Shown: one piece after another, positions 6,743 to 13,683 of the stretch
Numbering within the stretch: the first letter of the stretch is position 1
How the letters are laid out: each line of letters begins with the position of its first letter
NCBI GenBank assembly: GCA_034435395.1
Contig: DAOTXK010000330.1
Coordinates: forward strand, 1-17,719
Length of the DNA stretch: 17,719 nucleotides
Reading direction: 5' to 3'
Source: DAOTXK01 sp034435395
GTDB lineage: Bacteria; Chloroflexota; Anaerolineae; Aggregatilineales; Ch27
The notes under the pieces: generated by a model
Told to the model about the DNA's origin: nothing
The model's database searches: none
The model's input: the letters and a program-made list of their open reading frames with translations, nothing else
Made by a program: the position numbers and the translations under genes

Positions 6743-8690
6743 AAAAGACTCGCTCCTTCGAGAGCTCATTCTGGATGAGGGTCAGGATGAGGATGATGCC
6801 AAAGAGCACAAAGGCCATGGCCGAGGCATAGCCCCACTGGTTGAACTGCCAGAACTGCACAAAAATGTGCACGCTGGCCGTATCCGCCGTCCCTCGGGCC
6901 GCCGTTTCGCGCATCACATAGATATGCGTGAAGGCGCGGAACGTCCCGGTCACGCTCAGGATGATCAGGAAAAACGTGGTCGGGGAGAGCAGCGGCAGGG
7001 TGATCTTACGGAAGGCCGCCCAGCGACCCGCGCCGTCCACCTTCGCCGCCTCGTACAGGTCATGGGGTATCGCCCCCAGCCCGGCCAGGAAGATCACCGA
7101 GTTGTACCCGGCAAACACCCAGATGTTGTACAGGATGATGGACACCAGGGCCAGGCTCGGCCCGACCAGGAAAGCCGGGAGCTGGACGCCCGGCCCGGCC
7201 ACCATCTCGGCGATGATCTGGAACACGCCCTTCGACTCAAACAACCACCCCTGCGCCGGAATGCCCACCAGCCCCAGCGCCCGGTTGGCCAGGCTGAACG
7301 GGCGTGAGGAAAAAATAATGCCGAAGACGGTGGCCGTGGCTACCGTCGGCGCGACATAGGGCAGGAAATAGATCACCCGGTAGAGTTCTTTGCCGAGGCC
7401 GATCTCGTAAAACATGATGTAGGCCAGGAACAGCCCCAGCGCCAGTTGCACCGGCACGGTCCCCAGCGCGTAGGTGGTGGTGATCAGCAGCGAATTGTAA
7501 TAATTGGTGTCGCCCACACCCATCGCCTGCGGCAGTTCCCCTATCAACAGCCAGCCGCCGACGGCCAGCAGGATGGTGAGCAGGACAAACGTGGAGGTGC
7601 CCAGGCCGGTTTCCCGCTCACCGGCCCCCCGCCAGACGCGATAAGCGGCGAACATCAACACAAAGCCGAGCGACACCGACATGATCTGCGGCCAGCTCAC
7701 CAGCATGCTGGCCAGGTCTTCCCCGGTGAGCGCGCCATACAGCGGGCGGTACGTGTCTCGCGCCAGGCCCGTGACCGCCTGCCCGATTTCCTCGACCTGG
7801 CCGCGGTCCAGGCCGCGGACGGCGCTGGCCGCTGCTTGGTCGAACTGCATGGCCGAGATCAGGTACACCACCAGGACAAAAACCACCGCCACCAGAACGT
7901 AAATGCCCACCCCCGCCACGGCGCGCCGACGGTCATAGGCGTAGTCATCCGGCAGCCAGCGACGCCACCAGCCCAGGACAGCGATGGCGATCAACGCCAG
8001 GGCCGTTCCCCCGCCCGCCAGCATCTGCTGCCCCAGCGGCGGGAGGTACTGGTCCGGGGCGACCGCCGCCGCGATGCTGAAGGCGATGGCCGTATCGTGG
8101 AGAATCTCCCCGATGGTGAACACAAAAAGCCCCAGCGCCAGCAGCCAGAACAGGTTTAACTGCCAGACTCCGAGGCCGAGTTTGCTGTCGGCGTTCACCC
8201 CTTCCCGCCGGGACATCCCCCAGAAGATGGCCCCGCCGATGACCAGCAGGGCGATGCCCGGCCAGGACAGGTCGCCGTTTTGCGCGGCAAAACCGATGGC
8301 AAAGCCGATGGTCCCCACCGCCATGATGAACCCCGGGACCAGGAAGGGATAAAAGCCAACCCCCTGCTCCGCCCTGGTCATCAGCCCCTTGAGGGCGCGG
8401 TACCCGCCGTACAGCAACAACACGCACAAAAAAAAGACCAGCACGTAAGCCGCGTTGCCCAGCGCCCGCACGTACTGATCTAACCCCAGAAACGAGTGGC
8501 TTCTCGCCCGCCATTGATGCAGGCTGACGAAAAACCCGAAGATCACCGGCCAGATGCCGAAGATAAACGTCACGATGGTGGCCGGGGCGACGAACAAAAG
8601 CGCCAGCGCCGCCTCCTGCCGCCGCCGCCGACGCTTACCTGCCTCCAGTTCGCGCCGCCGATCGCCCGGTGTCGTGACCGAAGCGGTCAT
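6735..8690 (-). CDS. ABC sugar permease, MalF-like, with long membrane N-terminus
   Basis: A 651-residue permease whose last ~280 residues match the MalF/UgpA family, including the EAA loop EAAKVDGAGRW at about 547-557 and the closing helix AFVLFGIILILTLIQ. The first 370 residues are unusual. After a basic start (KRRRRR) and one helix (LLFVAPATIVTFIFGIWPVI) come about eight further hydrophobic segments and a soluble stretch around 290-330 before the normal core begins. E. coli MalF, itself long, has 514 residues. ATG 8690 is chosen because GGAGGG lies six bases upstream, and a promoter lies upstream at 8725-8753. The stop overlaps the MalG-like start by 8 bases, indicating translational coupling. 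The role of the extra membrane domain is unknown. Confidence 0.88.
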   Translation of the reverse strand: MTASVTTPGDRRRELEAGKRRRRRQEAALALLFVAPATIVTFIFGIWPVIFGFFVSLHQWRARSHSFLGLDQYVRALGNAAYVLVFFLCVLLLYGGYRALKGLMTRAEQGVGFYPFLVPGFIMAVGTIGFAIGFAAQNGDLSWPGIALLVIGGAIFWGMSRREGVNADSKLGLGVWQLNLFWLLALGLFVFTIGEILHDTAIAFSIAAAVAPDQYLPPLGQQMLAGGGTALALIAIAVLGWWRRWLPDDYAYDRRRAVAGVGIYVLVAVVFVLVVYLISAMQFDQAAASAVRGLDRGQVEEIGQAVTGLARDTYRPLYGALTGEDLASMLVSWPQIMSVSLGFVLMFAAYRVWRGAGERETGLGTSTFVLLTILLAVGGWLLIGELPQAMGVGDTNYYNSLLITTTYALGTVPVQLALGLFLAYIMFYEIGLGKELYRVIYFLPYVAPTVATATVFGIIFSSRPFSLANRALGLVGIPAQGWLFESKGVFQIIAEMVAGPGVQLPAFLVGPSLALVSIILYNIWVFAGYNSVIFLAGLGAIPHDLYEAAKVDGAGRWAAFRKITLPLLSPTTFFLIILSVTGTFRAFTHIYVMRETAARGTADTASVHIFVQFWQFNQWGYASAMAFVLFGIILILTLIQNELSKERVFYG

Positions 8691-8724
8691 ACCCTGCCCT
8701 CCGCGCCAGTAAGCCGTTCCAATC

Positions 8725-8753
8725 ATTGTAGAGCGGAATTGGGAACTCGCCAA
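8725..8753 (-). promoter_or_regulatory. Probable sigma-70-type promoter for the permease operon
   Basis: On the minus strand, TTGGCG (8753-8748) and TACAAT (8730-8725) are separated by exactly 17 bases. They lie 35-63 bases upstream of the chosen MalF-like start at 8690, which supports that start over an upstream in-frame ATG at 8753. Confidence 0.6.
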
Positions 8754-8888
8754 CTATTATGACGGACCAACCATACTAAAAGCCGGCGGGTGCCCCATCC
8801 CGCCCGGCCACTTTTACCGGGCAGGTTTGACGCGCCCCTGAGCGTCGGACGCTTGCATCGCCCGGCAAGAGGGTGTACGCTCACCGGC

Positions 8889-9638
8889 ATGACTGCCAAA
8901 GAATCCCGCGCCACCATCGAGCGGGTCCGCCGCCTGTCGTCGCGGTTGCAGCGCCTCGATCTGGGGGTGGAGGAAAGCCTTTCCCGACTCAGGCCGGGGC
9001 AATCCCTGCTGGCCCGCCTCTCGGAAGACGTCTGGGACCCCTATCTGGCCGAGCATTGGACGCCCGTGGCCCTCAACGGCAAGACCATCACGGTGGAGCG
9101 CCTGGCCGATAACCACTACACCCCGGGACAGGTGGTGTCGCTGCTGGGGCCGGTCGGCGCGCCCTACCCGATGCGCCCCAACCTGCGCAACCTGTTGCTG
9201 CTGGCGCTCGACGCCCCGCCGACGCCGCTGGTGCTGCTGGCGGCGCTGGCCGTGCGCAGCAAAATCCAGGTGACGATGGTGCTGGGCGGCTCCGCCGTCG
9301 AATACCCGCTCGCCGCCCTGCCCCGCGAGGTAGAAGTGCTGGAAGGCGACCTCGAACAGGGCTGGCCCAACCAGGTCACCACCGTCGGCTGGGCCGATCA
9401 GGTGATCGCCGTGGGCCACCCGTCCTACCGCGCCCAGCTCTATCCAGCCCTGCTGCGCCGCATCCACGAGCTGCGGGCCGAAGTGCCCAGACGTTACCTG
9501 CTCGGCATCTTCGACCGGCCGGTGGTGTGCGGTGTGGGGGCCTGCCACGGCTGCGGGGTCGCTGGCAAAGATGGCGCGGACAGGCTGGTGTGCGTGGACG
9601 GCCCGGCCCTGGACCTGGAAGAAGTCCGCTTCTCATGA
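8889..9638 (+). CDS. PyrK-like 2Fe-2S protein (atypical)
   Basis: A 249-residue protein related to the electron-transfer subunit of class 1B dihydroorotate dehydrogenase (PyrK). The C-terminus keeps the iron-sulfur signature: Cys214, Cys219, Cys222 and Cys235 (C-x4-C-x2-C-x12-C) in CGVGACHGCGV, followed by LVCVDGPALDLEEV, which is strongly PyrK-like. The rest is divergent. Where PyrK has its flavin-binding RxYS-type motif this protein has AEHWTPVAL (about 54-62), and where a GGxGxxP nucleotide motif is expected it has ALDAPPTPL (106-114). It may therefore bind the cluster without FAD or NADH. No pyrD is adjacent. ATG 8889 lacks a clear ribosome binding site (GAGGG lies about 17 bases upstream), so the start is the weakest part of the call. 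It overlaps the deacetylase gene as ATGA. Confidence 0.75.
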   Translation: MTAKESRATIERVRRLSSRLQRLDLGVEESLSRLRPGQSLLARLSEDVWDPYLAEHWTPVALNGKTITVERLADNHYTPGQVVSLLGPVGAPYPMRPNLRNLLLLALDAPPTPLVLLAALAVRSKIQVTMVLGGSAVEYPLAALPREVEVLEGDLEQGWPNQVTTVGWADQVIAVGHPSYRAQLYPALLRRIHELRAEVPRRYLLGIFDRPVVCGVGACHGCGVAGKDGADRLVCVDGPALDLEEVRFS

Positions 9639-10444
9639 GCCGGCACAACGTCATCGGCCTGTTTGCCCATCCTGACGACGAAACCATCATGGCGGGGGGG
9701 ACGCTGGCCATGCTCCATGAACGGGGCGTGCGCACCCACCTGGTCAGCGCCACGCGCGGCGAAGGCGGCGAGGCCGGGGAACCGCCGGTTGTGGAGGACC
9801 GCCGCCAGCTGGGCATCGTGCGGGAGGCCGAACTGCGCTGCGCCGCCGACGCGCTGGGCGTGACCTCGCTCACCTTCCTCGATTACATCGACCCGGCCAT
9901 CGGCCCCGACGAGCAACTGGCCGCCTTCGAGGCCGACTTCGACATCCTGGTCGCCCGGCTCGCCCGCCTGATCGCGGCCAAAGCGGCGGACCTGGTCATC
10001 TCCCACGGCCCCGACGGCGAATACGGCCACCCGGCCCACCAGTTGATGTTCGCCGCAGCCCAGGCCGCCGTGGCCCGCAGCGGCGATCACCTCCTGCACT
10101 ACTCGGTGGCCCCCCGGCTGCCCGGCGTCGACGACCGGCTGTGGAACCAGAGCCGGACCGCCCACCTGGCCCTGGACATCACCCCCTGGGCGGAAGCCAA
10201 GGTCGCGGCGATGGAATGCCACGTCTCGCAGCACGCCCTGTTCAAACGCCGCCGCCAGCTCCAGACCGTGCGAGAGGCCGTGCGCCTGATCGAACCTTTT
10301 TACCGGGAACATCCGCCAGTGGACGGCGCGGCCCCCGACGACTGGTTCGCGGCCCTGCTGCGGGCGGCTGGCGCGCTGGACATCGCCGCCGCCACGCTTG
10401 CGTCGGACCTTCCCATACCAAAGGACGAAGACTCTGCAACATGA
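9635..10444 (+). CDS. PIG-L family zinc-dependent deacetylase
   Basis: A 269-residue member of the PIG-L/LmbE family, which removes acetyl groups from N-acetylglucosaminyl compounds (GPI-anchor precursors, MshB in mycothiol, BshB in bacillithiol). The zinc/catalytic motif AHPDDE is at 11-16, TRGEGGE at 40-46, and the second zinc region GEYGHPAHQ at 128-136. Length and order match the family. No signal peptide is present, so it is cytoplasmic. ATG 9635 overlaps the previous stop as ATGA, and the gene ends in a second ATGA with the aminotransferase, so all three are probably translated from one mRNA. The substrate cannot be read from the sequence; the neighbours do not include the glycosyltransferase or ligase expected for a known thiol pathway. 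Confidence 0.9.
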   Translation: MSRHNVIGLFAHPDDETIMAGGTLAMLHERGVRTHLVSATRGEGGEAGEPPVVEDRRQLGIVREAELRCAADALGVTSLTFLDYIDPAIGPDEQLAAFEADFDILVARLARLIAAKAADLVISHGPDGEYGHPAHQLMFAAAQAAVARSGDHLLHYSVAPRLPGVDDRLWNQSRTAHLALDITPWAEAKVAAMECHVSQHALFKRRRQLQTVREAVRLIEPFYREHPPVDGAAPDDWFAALLRAAGALDIAAATLASDLPIPKDEDSAT

Positions 10445-11673
10445 CTGATAAGCTCACCCAGATTCGCGACCAGCTGCCCGCCGTAAAAGCCGTGGCCTTC
10501 CTCAATACCGGCTGGTACGGCCCGCTGCCCACGGTGACCGCCGATGTCATCGAGGCCGTCGCCCGCCAGGAGTACGCGGAGGGCCGCCCCCTGCTGCCGC
10601 GCATCGCCCAGGTGGCGGCGGAGCGCGACGCCCTGCGCCGGGCGTTCGCCGCGCTGTTGAACGCCCCGCCGGACAGCATCGCCCTGACCAACCACACCAC
10701 CGAGGGCATGAACATCGCCACCCTGAGCTTCAACTGGCAGCCCGGCGACGAGGTGGCCACCACCACCATCGAGCACGAGGCGGGCCTGTACCCGCTGTAT
10801 ATCATTCAGCGGCGGTTTGGCGTTACGATCAACTTCGCCGATGTGGGCGCTGGCGAGGACCCCCTGGACGCCATCGACGCCGCGCTCACCCCCCGCACCC
10901 GCCTGCTGTCGATCAGCCATGTGTCCTACAGCAGCGGGGTGCGCTTTCCGCTGGAAGAGGTGATCGACCTGGCTCATGCCAGAGGCATCCCGGTGCTGGT
11001 GGACGGCGCGCAGTCAGTGGGCGTCTTCCCGGTGGACGTGACGGCTCTGGGCGCGGATTTTTACGCCCTGCCGGGCCAGAAGTGGCTGTGCGGCCCGGAA
11101 AGCATCGGCGCGCTGTACGTGCGGCCTGACCGACTGGCGACGCAGCTCCCCGCCTTTTGCGGCTTCCACACCGTCCAGCGCCACGACGGGCGGGGGGACT
11201 TCACGCTGGAGCCCACCGCCGTCCGCTTCGAGACCGGCACCATCTATCCAGCAGCGGTGGCCGGGATGCGGGCCAGCCTGGAGTGGTTCCAGAACGTCGT
11301 TGAGCCAGCCTGGGCCTACGGACGGATCGCCGATCTGGCCGCCTACACCCGTCAGGCCATCGGCGCGCTGGACGGCGTGCGGCTCATCACGCCGGAGAAC
11401 CGCCAGGCGTCGCTGGTCAACTTCCTGCCGATCGGCTGGTCCCCGGCGCGGATGGCGGGCCTGGTGGCGGCCCTGGCCGAGCGCGGCATCATCATCCGTA
11501 GCATCCCCCACGCGCCATATGGCGTGCGCGTTTCTTGCGGTTTTTATAACACCGAGGCCGAGATCGACAGCCTGTGTGACGCGCTGCGGGAACTGCTGGC
11601 CGCCGGGCCGGAATCGGTCGGGGTTCCCGCCTGGGCGGTGGAATTCGGGCTGTCCGACGCGCCGATCACCTGA
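10441..11673 (+). CDS. Class V aminotransferase (cysteine desulfurase/epimerase-like)
   Basis: A 410-residue PLP enzyme of fold type I, class V. Visible landmarks are NHTTEGMN (84-91, phosphate-binding region), HVSYSSG (160-166), VLVDGAQSVG (185-194, with Asp188 contacting the PLP ring and Gln191), and PGQKWLCGPESIGALYV (211-227), in which Lys214 is the expected Schiff-base lysine. The C-terminal VRVSCGFYNTEAEIDSL is normal for the class. This group includes isopenicillin-N-epimerase-like proteins, kynureninase relatives and cysteine desulfurase or C-S lyase types. I see no clear desulfurase active-site loop Cys, so a desulfurase call is not justified. It is the third gene of an operon, coupled by ATGA to the PIG-L gene. 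No signal or membrane segment is present. Confidence 0.9.
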   Translation: MTDKLTQIRDQLPAVKAVAFLNTGWYGPLPTVTADVIEAVARQEYAEGRPLLPRIAQVAAERDALRRAFAALLNAPPDSIALTNHTTEGMNIATLSFNWQPGDEVATTTIEHEAGLYPLYIIQRRFGVTINFADVGAGEDPLDAIDAALTPRTRLLSISHVSYSSGVRFPLEEVIDLAHARGIPVLVDGAQSVGVFPVDVTALGADFYALPGQKWLCGPESIGALYVRPDRLATQLPAFCGFHTVQRHDGRGDFTLEPTAVRFETGTIYPAAVAGMRASLEWFQNVVEPAWAYGRIADLAAYTRQAIGALDGVRLITPENRQASLVNFLPIGWSPARMAGLVAALAERGIIIRSIPHAPYGVRVSCGFYNTEAEIDSLCDALRELLAAGPESVGVPAWAVEFGLSDAPIT

Positions 11674-11717
11674 TCGCTCCGGCCTTGCCCCTCAATGGCC
11701 CTTTATCGACGCCTGAG

Positions 11718-11723
11718 TATAAT
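11718..11723 (+). promoter_or_regulatory. Candidate -10 box (TATAAT) for the repeat-protein gene
   Basis: A perfect TATAAT lies 40 bases before the GTG start at 11763, in an AT-richer 89-base gap after the aminotransferase. The -35 region at normal spacing is poor (ATGGCC), so this is a partial match only. The gap suggests the following gene is transcribed separately from the operon. Confidence 0.45.
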
Positions 11724-11762
11724 GGACTTATCACAGGGCGTTTGAAGTAAGGAGCCAGCGCC

Positions 11763-13592
11763 GTGCGTCGTCTGTTGCAATACCTAGTCCTCGTGTTACT
11801 GATCGCCGCGCCGTTGCTCACGGCAGCGCTGACCGCCGTCCACGCCGGGCCGTGGCAGCAGGGCGAAGAGGAACAGCCGGTCACCCCACAGACCAACTTC
11901 GCCGCGTTTGTGGTCAACATCCGCCTGGACCTGGAGTTGCTCGCGGTCGAGGTCATCGGCCCCGGCCCCAAACCGTTTGGCTGGAGCGGCAATATCGACC
12001 CGACCACGCCGACGATCCTGGGCGATATCTGGCTCGATCTTCAGATCATGGCCGACATCATCACCGGGGAAGAAGGCGCGCGCCCGGTGGACTGGATCGG
12101 CGTGACCAGCCCCACCCCCGAACGCGTCGCCCGCAACCTGCGCCACGACCTGGAACTGCTGGCCGACATGGCCTTCGGCACCGGCGAGCGCCCTGAAGAC
12201 TGGATCGGCGCGCCGCCGCTTTTCTCCTGCAACCAGACCGTCCAGAACCTGATCGACTACCTGGCGCGCACCTTTGAGGTCACGCCGCTCACCTCGGAAT
12301 CGGTGATCAATTATTGCGGCGCGGTGACCGGGGAAGCGCTGGATGTCCTGGCCACCCAGGGCATCACCCTGGTGACCGGCGATGTCACGCAACTCCTGGA
12401 TAACATCCGGGGCGACCTGGAGCGGCTGGCCATCGAGATCAACGGCCTGGATAACCCTCACCCGCCCGGCTGGCAGGGCACCCAGACGCCGCAGGCCGAA
12501 TCGAACCTGCAAATGGCCACCGACCTGAGCCATGACCTGGAACTGCTGGCCGATCAGCACCTCGGCGAAGGCATCCGCCCGCCGGGCTGGATCGGGGCCA
12601 TCGGCCTCGCGCCGGGGATTTACGTCCGCAACCTGCGCCACGACCTGGAAATGCTGGCCGACATCATCCTCCAGGGCCGCGCCTATCTGGACGCGCTCGG
12701 CGGGCGGCCCTACGGCTGGCTGGGCAACCAGGGCTTTGGCGACGACTCCACCTTCTGTCCCAATGAGACGCAGGCCCTCTCCCTGCTGCTGGGGACCTAC
12801 TACCGCTATCGACTGCCGGACATCACCGCGCCGGACATCACCACCTTCTGCCGGACGCTGGCCGCCGATGTTAATGCCTACGCCGAATCGGACCCGGAGC
12901 GGGTCTCCGAGGAAGAACTGGCGGGCGTCGTCGGCGTCTCCGGCAAGCCGATCGCCGAAGCGGACTTCGCCTTCGCTTATCTGGACGTGGCCGCGCTGCA
13001 ATATATGGGCACCATCCCGCGCGGCGTCCCGTTTGAGGCCTGGTACCGCAACTTCGGCGAGAGCAAGATGATGTATGTCGTCGGCGAGAACTTCGCCGTC
13101 TACGTGGCCTATCCCTGGACCACCCTGCCGGAAGATCGGTTCTACCGCCTGCCGACGCTGCAAGGCGTCATCCCGGAGACGTACTGCTTCGCCGAGTGGT
13201 GCGCCGGCCCCGGCCCCACGCCCACCCCTACCGGCCAGGCCCCGACGCCCACCCCTGGCGCGGCCCCCGGCGGCCCGCCGCCCGGCGGCGAGAACCTGGT
13301 CCTGGTCCCCTGGAACCAGATCGTCGTCTTCTACGATCAGGACAAGCCCGAAACCGGCACCGTGCTGGTCCGGCTGGAGCTGTGCGCGGCGGTGAACTTC
13401 GGCTGTGAGCCGGTGCAGAGCGCCTACGACGCCGTGGGCAATCCGCTGCCGGTGGTTAACGTGATCGGGCCGTACCCGGTGTTTGAGCTGCCCTACGGTT
13501 ACAGCAGCACCTACACCCTGCAAAGCGCCAGCTTCTACGCCAACGAGATCTGGATCAGCGATCCGACGCTGCGCGGCCTCACCGGCCCGTAG
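11763..13592 (+). CDS. Secreted protein with six copies of an unnamed DLELLAD...GWIG motif
   Basis: A 609-residue exported protein of no family I recognise. The start is GTG, with TAAGGAG eight bases upstream. Residues 1-28 are a signal peptide ending AVHA. Six copies of a 25-32 residue motif, roughly NLRHDLELLAD-x(4)-G-x-RPxGWIG, start at residues 52, 88, 125, 214, 254 and 290. After the third and the sixth comes a module with two Cys (156/185 and 332/363), so the architecture is (three motifs + Cys module) twice. Residues about 376-480 are unassigned. A Pro/Thr/Gly linker follows at 483-509 (PTPTPTGQAPTPTPG), then a probable beta-rich domain to 609. The Cys pairs may be disulfides, which fits extracellular location. 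A strong terminator follows the stop. The function is unknown; surface or scaffold roles are possible. Confidence 0.85.
   Translation: MRRLLQYLVLVLLIAAPLLTAALTAVHAGPWQQGEEEQPVTPQTNFAAFVVNIRLDLELLAVEVIGPGPKPFGWSGNIDPTTPTILGDIWLDLQIMADIITGEEGARPVDWIGVTSPTPERVARNLRHDLELLADMAFGTGERPEDWIGAPPLFSCNQTVQNLIDYLARTFEVTPLTSESVINYCGAVTGEALDVLATQGITLVTGDVTQLLDNIRGDLERLAIEINGLDNPHPPGWQGTQTPQAESNLQMATDLSHDLELLADQHLGEGIRPPGWIGAIGLAPGIYVRNLRHDLEMLADIILQGRAYLDALGGRPYGWLGNQGFGDDSTFCPNETQALSLLLGTYYRYRLPDITAPDITTFCRTLAADVNAYAESDPERVSEEELAGVVGVSGKPIAEADFAFAYLDVAALQYMGTIPRGVPFEAWYRNFGESKMMYVVGENFAVYVAYPWTTLPEDRFYRLPTLQGVIPETYCFAEWCAGPGPTPTPTGQAPTPTPGAAPGGPPPGGENLVLVPWNQIVVFYDQDKPETGTVLVRLELCAAVNFGCEPVQSAYDAVGNPLPVVNVIGPYPVFELPYGYSSTYTLQSASFYANEIWISDPTLRGLTGP
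11916..12725 (+). repeat. Six-copy coding repeat with a 38-base near-identical core
   Basis: This stretch encodes the six motifs (starts at 11916, 12024, 12135, 12402, 12522 and 12630). Copies 3 and 6 share a 38-base block (12132-12169 and 12627-12664) that differs at one base, encoding RNLRHDLE(L/M)LADI/M-type sequence. Equivalent motifs in the two halves are offset by about 162-166 codons, which points to duplication of a three-motif-plus-Cys unit. The near-identity of one block suggests recent exchange or strong conservation. Confidence 0.8.
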
Positions 13593-13634
13593 GCGACCGG
13601 GCCTGACCGCCAGCCGAAACGCCTGTCATACCTG

Positions 13635-13662
13635 AGGGGAGCCACGCGGCTCCCCTGTTTTT
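13635..13662 (+). terminator. Strong intrinsic terminator after the repeat-protein gene
   Basis: AGGGGAGCC (13635-13643) and GGCTCCCCT (13648-13656) form a perfect 9-bp stem with loop ACGC, followed by GTTTTT. It lies 43 bases after the stop at 13592. The DUF5667 gene converges on it from the other strand, but in that direction there is no U run after the hairpin. Confidence 0.92.
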
Positions 13663-13683
13663 GGGGTCAGTAGGGCGAGGATG

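Noticed and set aside
6743..6769. Upstream start for the MalG-like permease (MSSRRSESF)
   Set aside because: The AAGGAG site lies downstream of that ATG and fits ATG 6742, which also gives the typical short overlap with the previous stop.
5534..6778. A 414-codon plus-strand frame opposite the MalG-like permease
   Set aside because: It is rich in His, Gln, Arg and Pro with no domain, typical of the complement of a GC-rich membrane protein gene.
8782..8808. Imperfect GCCGGCGGG...CCCGCCCGGC hairpin followed by ACTTTTACC, possibly a terminator or attenuator before the PyrK-like gene
   Set aside because: The stem has a bulge, the U run is short and interrupted, and no plus-strand gene precedes it. 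It is too weak to annotate, though it might lie in the operon's leader.
10441..11673. Cysteine desulfurase (NifS/IscS/SufS) call for the PLP enzyme
   Set aside because: The PLP Lys and the DGAQ motif are shared by all class V enzymes; the active-site Cys loop of desulfurases is not evident and no Fe-S assembly gene is nearby.
8889..11673. Mycothiol or bacillithiol biosynthesis cluster because of the PIG-L gene
   Set aside because: The glycosyltransferase and cysteine-ligase partners are absent, and the neighbouring PyrK-like and class V genes are not part of those pathways.
11796..13523. A 575-codon open frame on the minus strand, opposite the repeat protein
   Set aside because: It is a shadow of GC-rich codon use. 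The plus-strand frame has a signal peptide, internal repeats, a ribosome binding site and a terminator, whereas the antisense product is low-complexity Gly/Ala/Arg/Gln.
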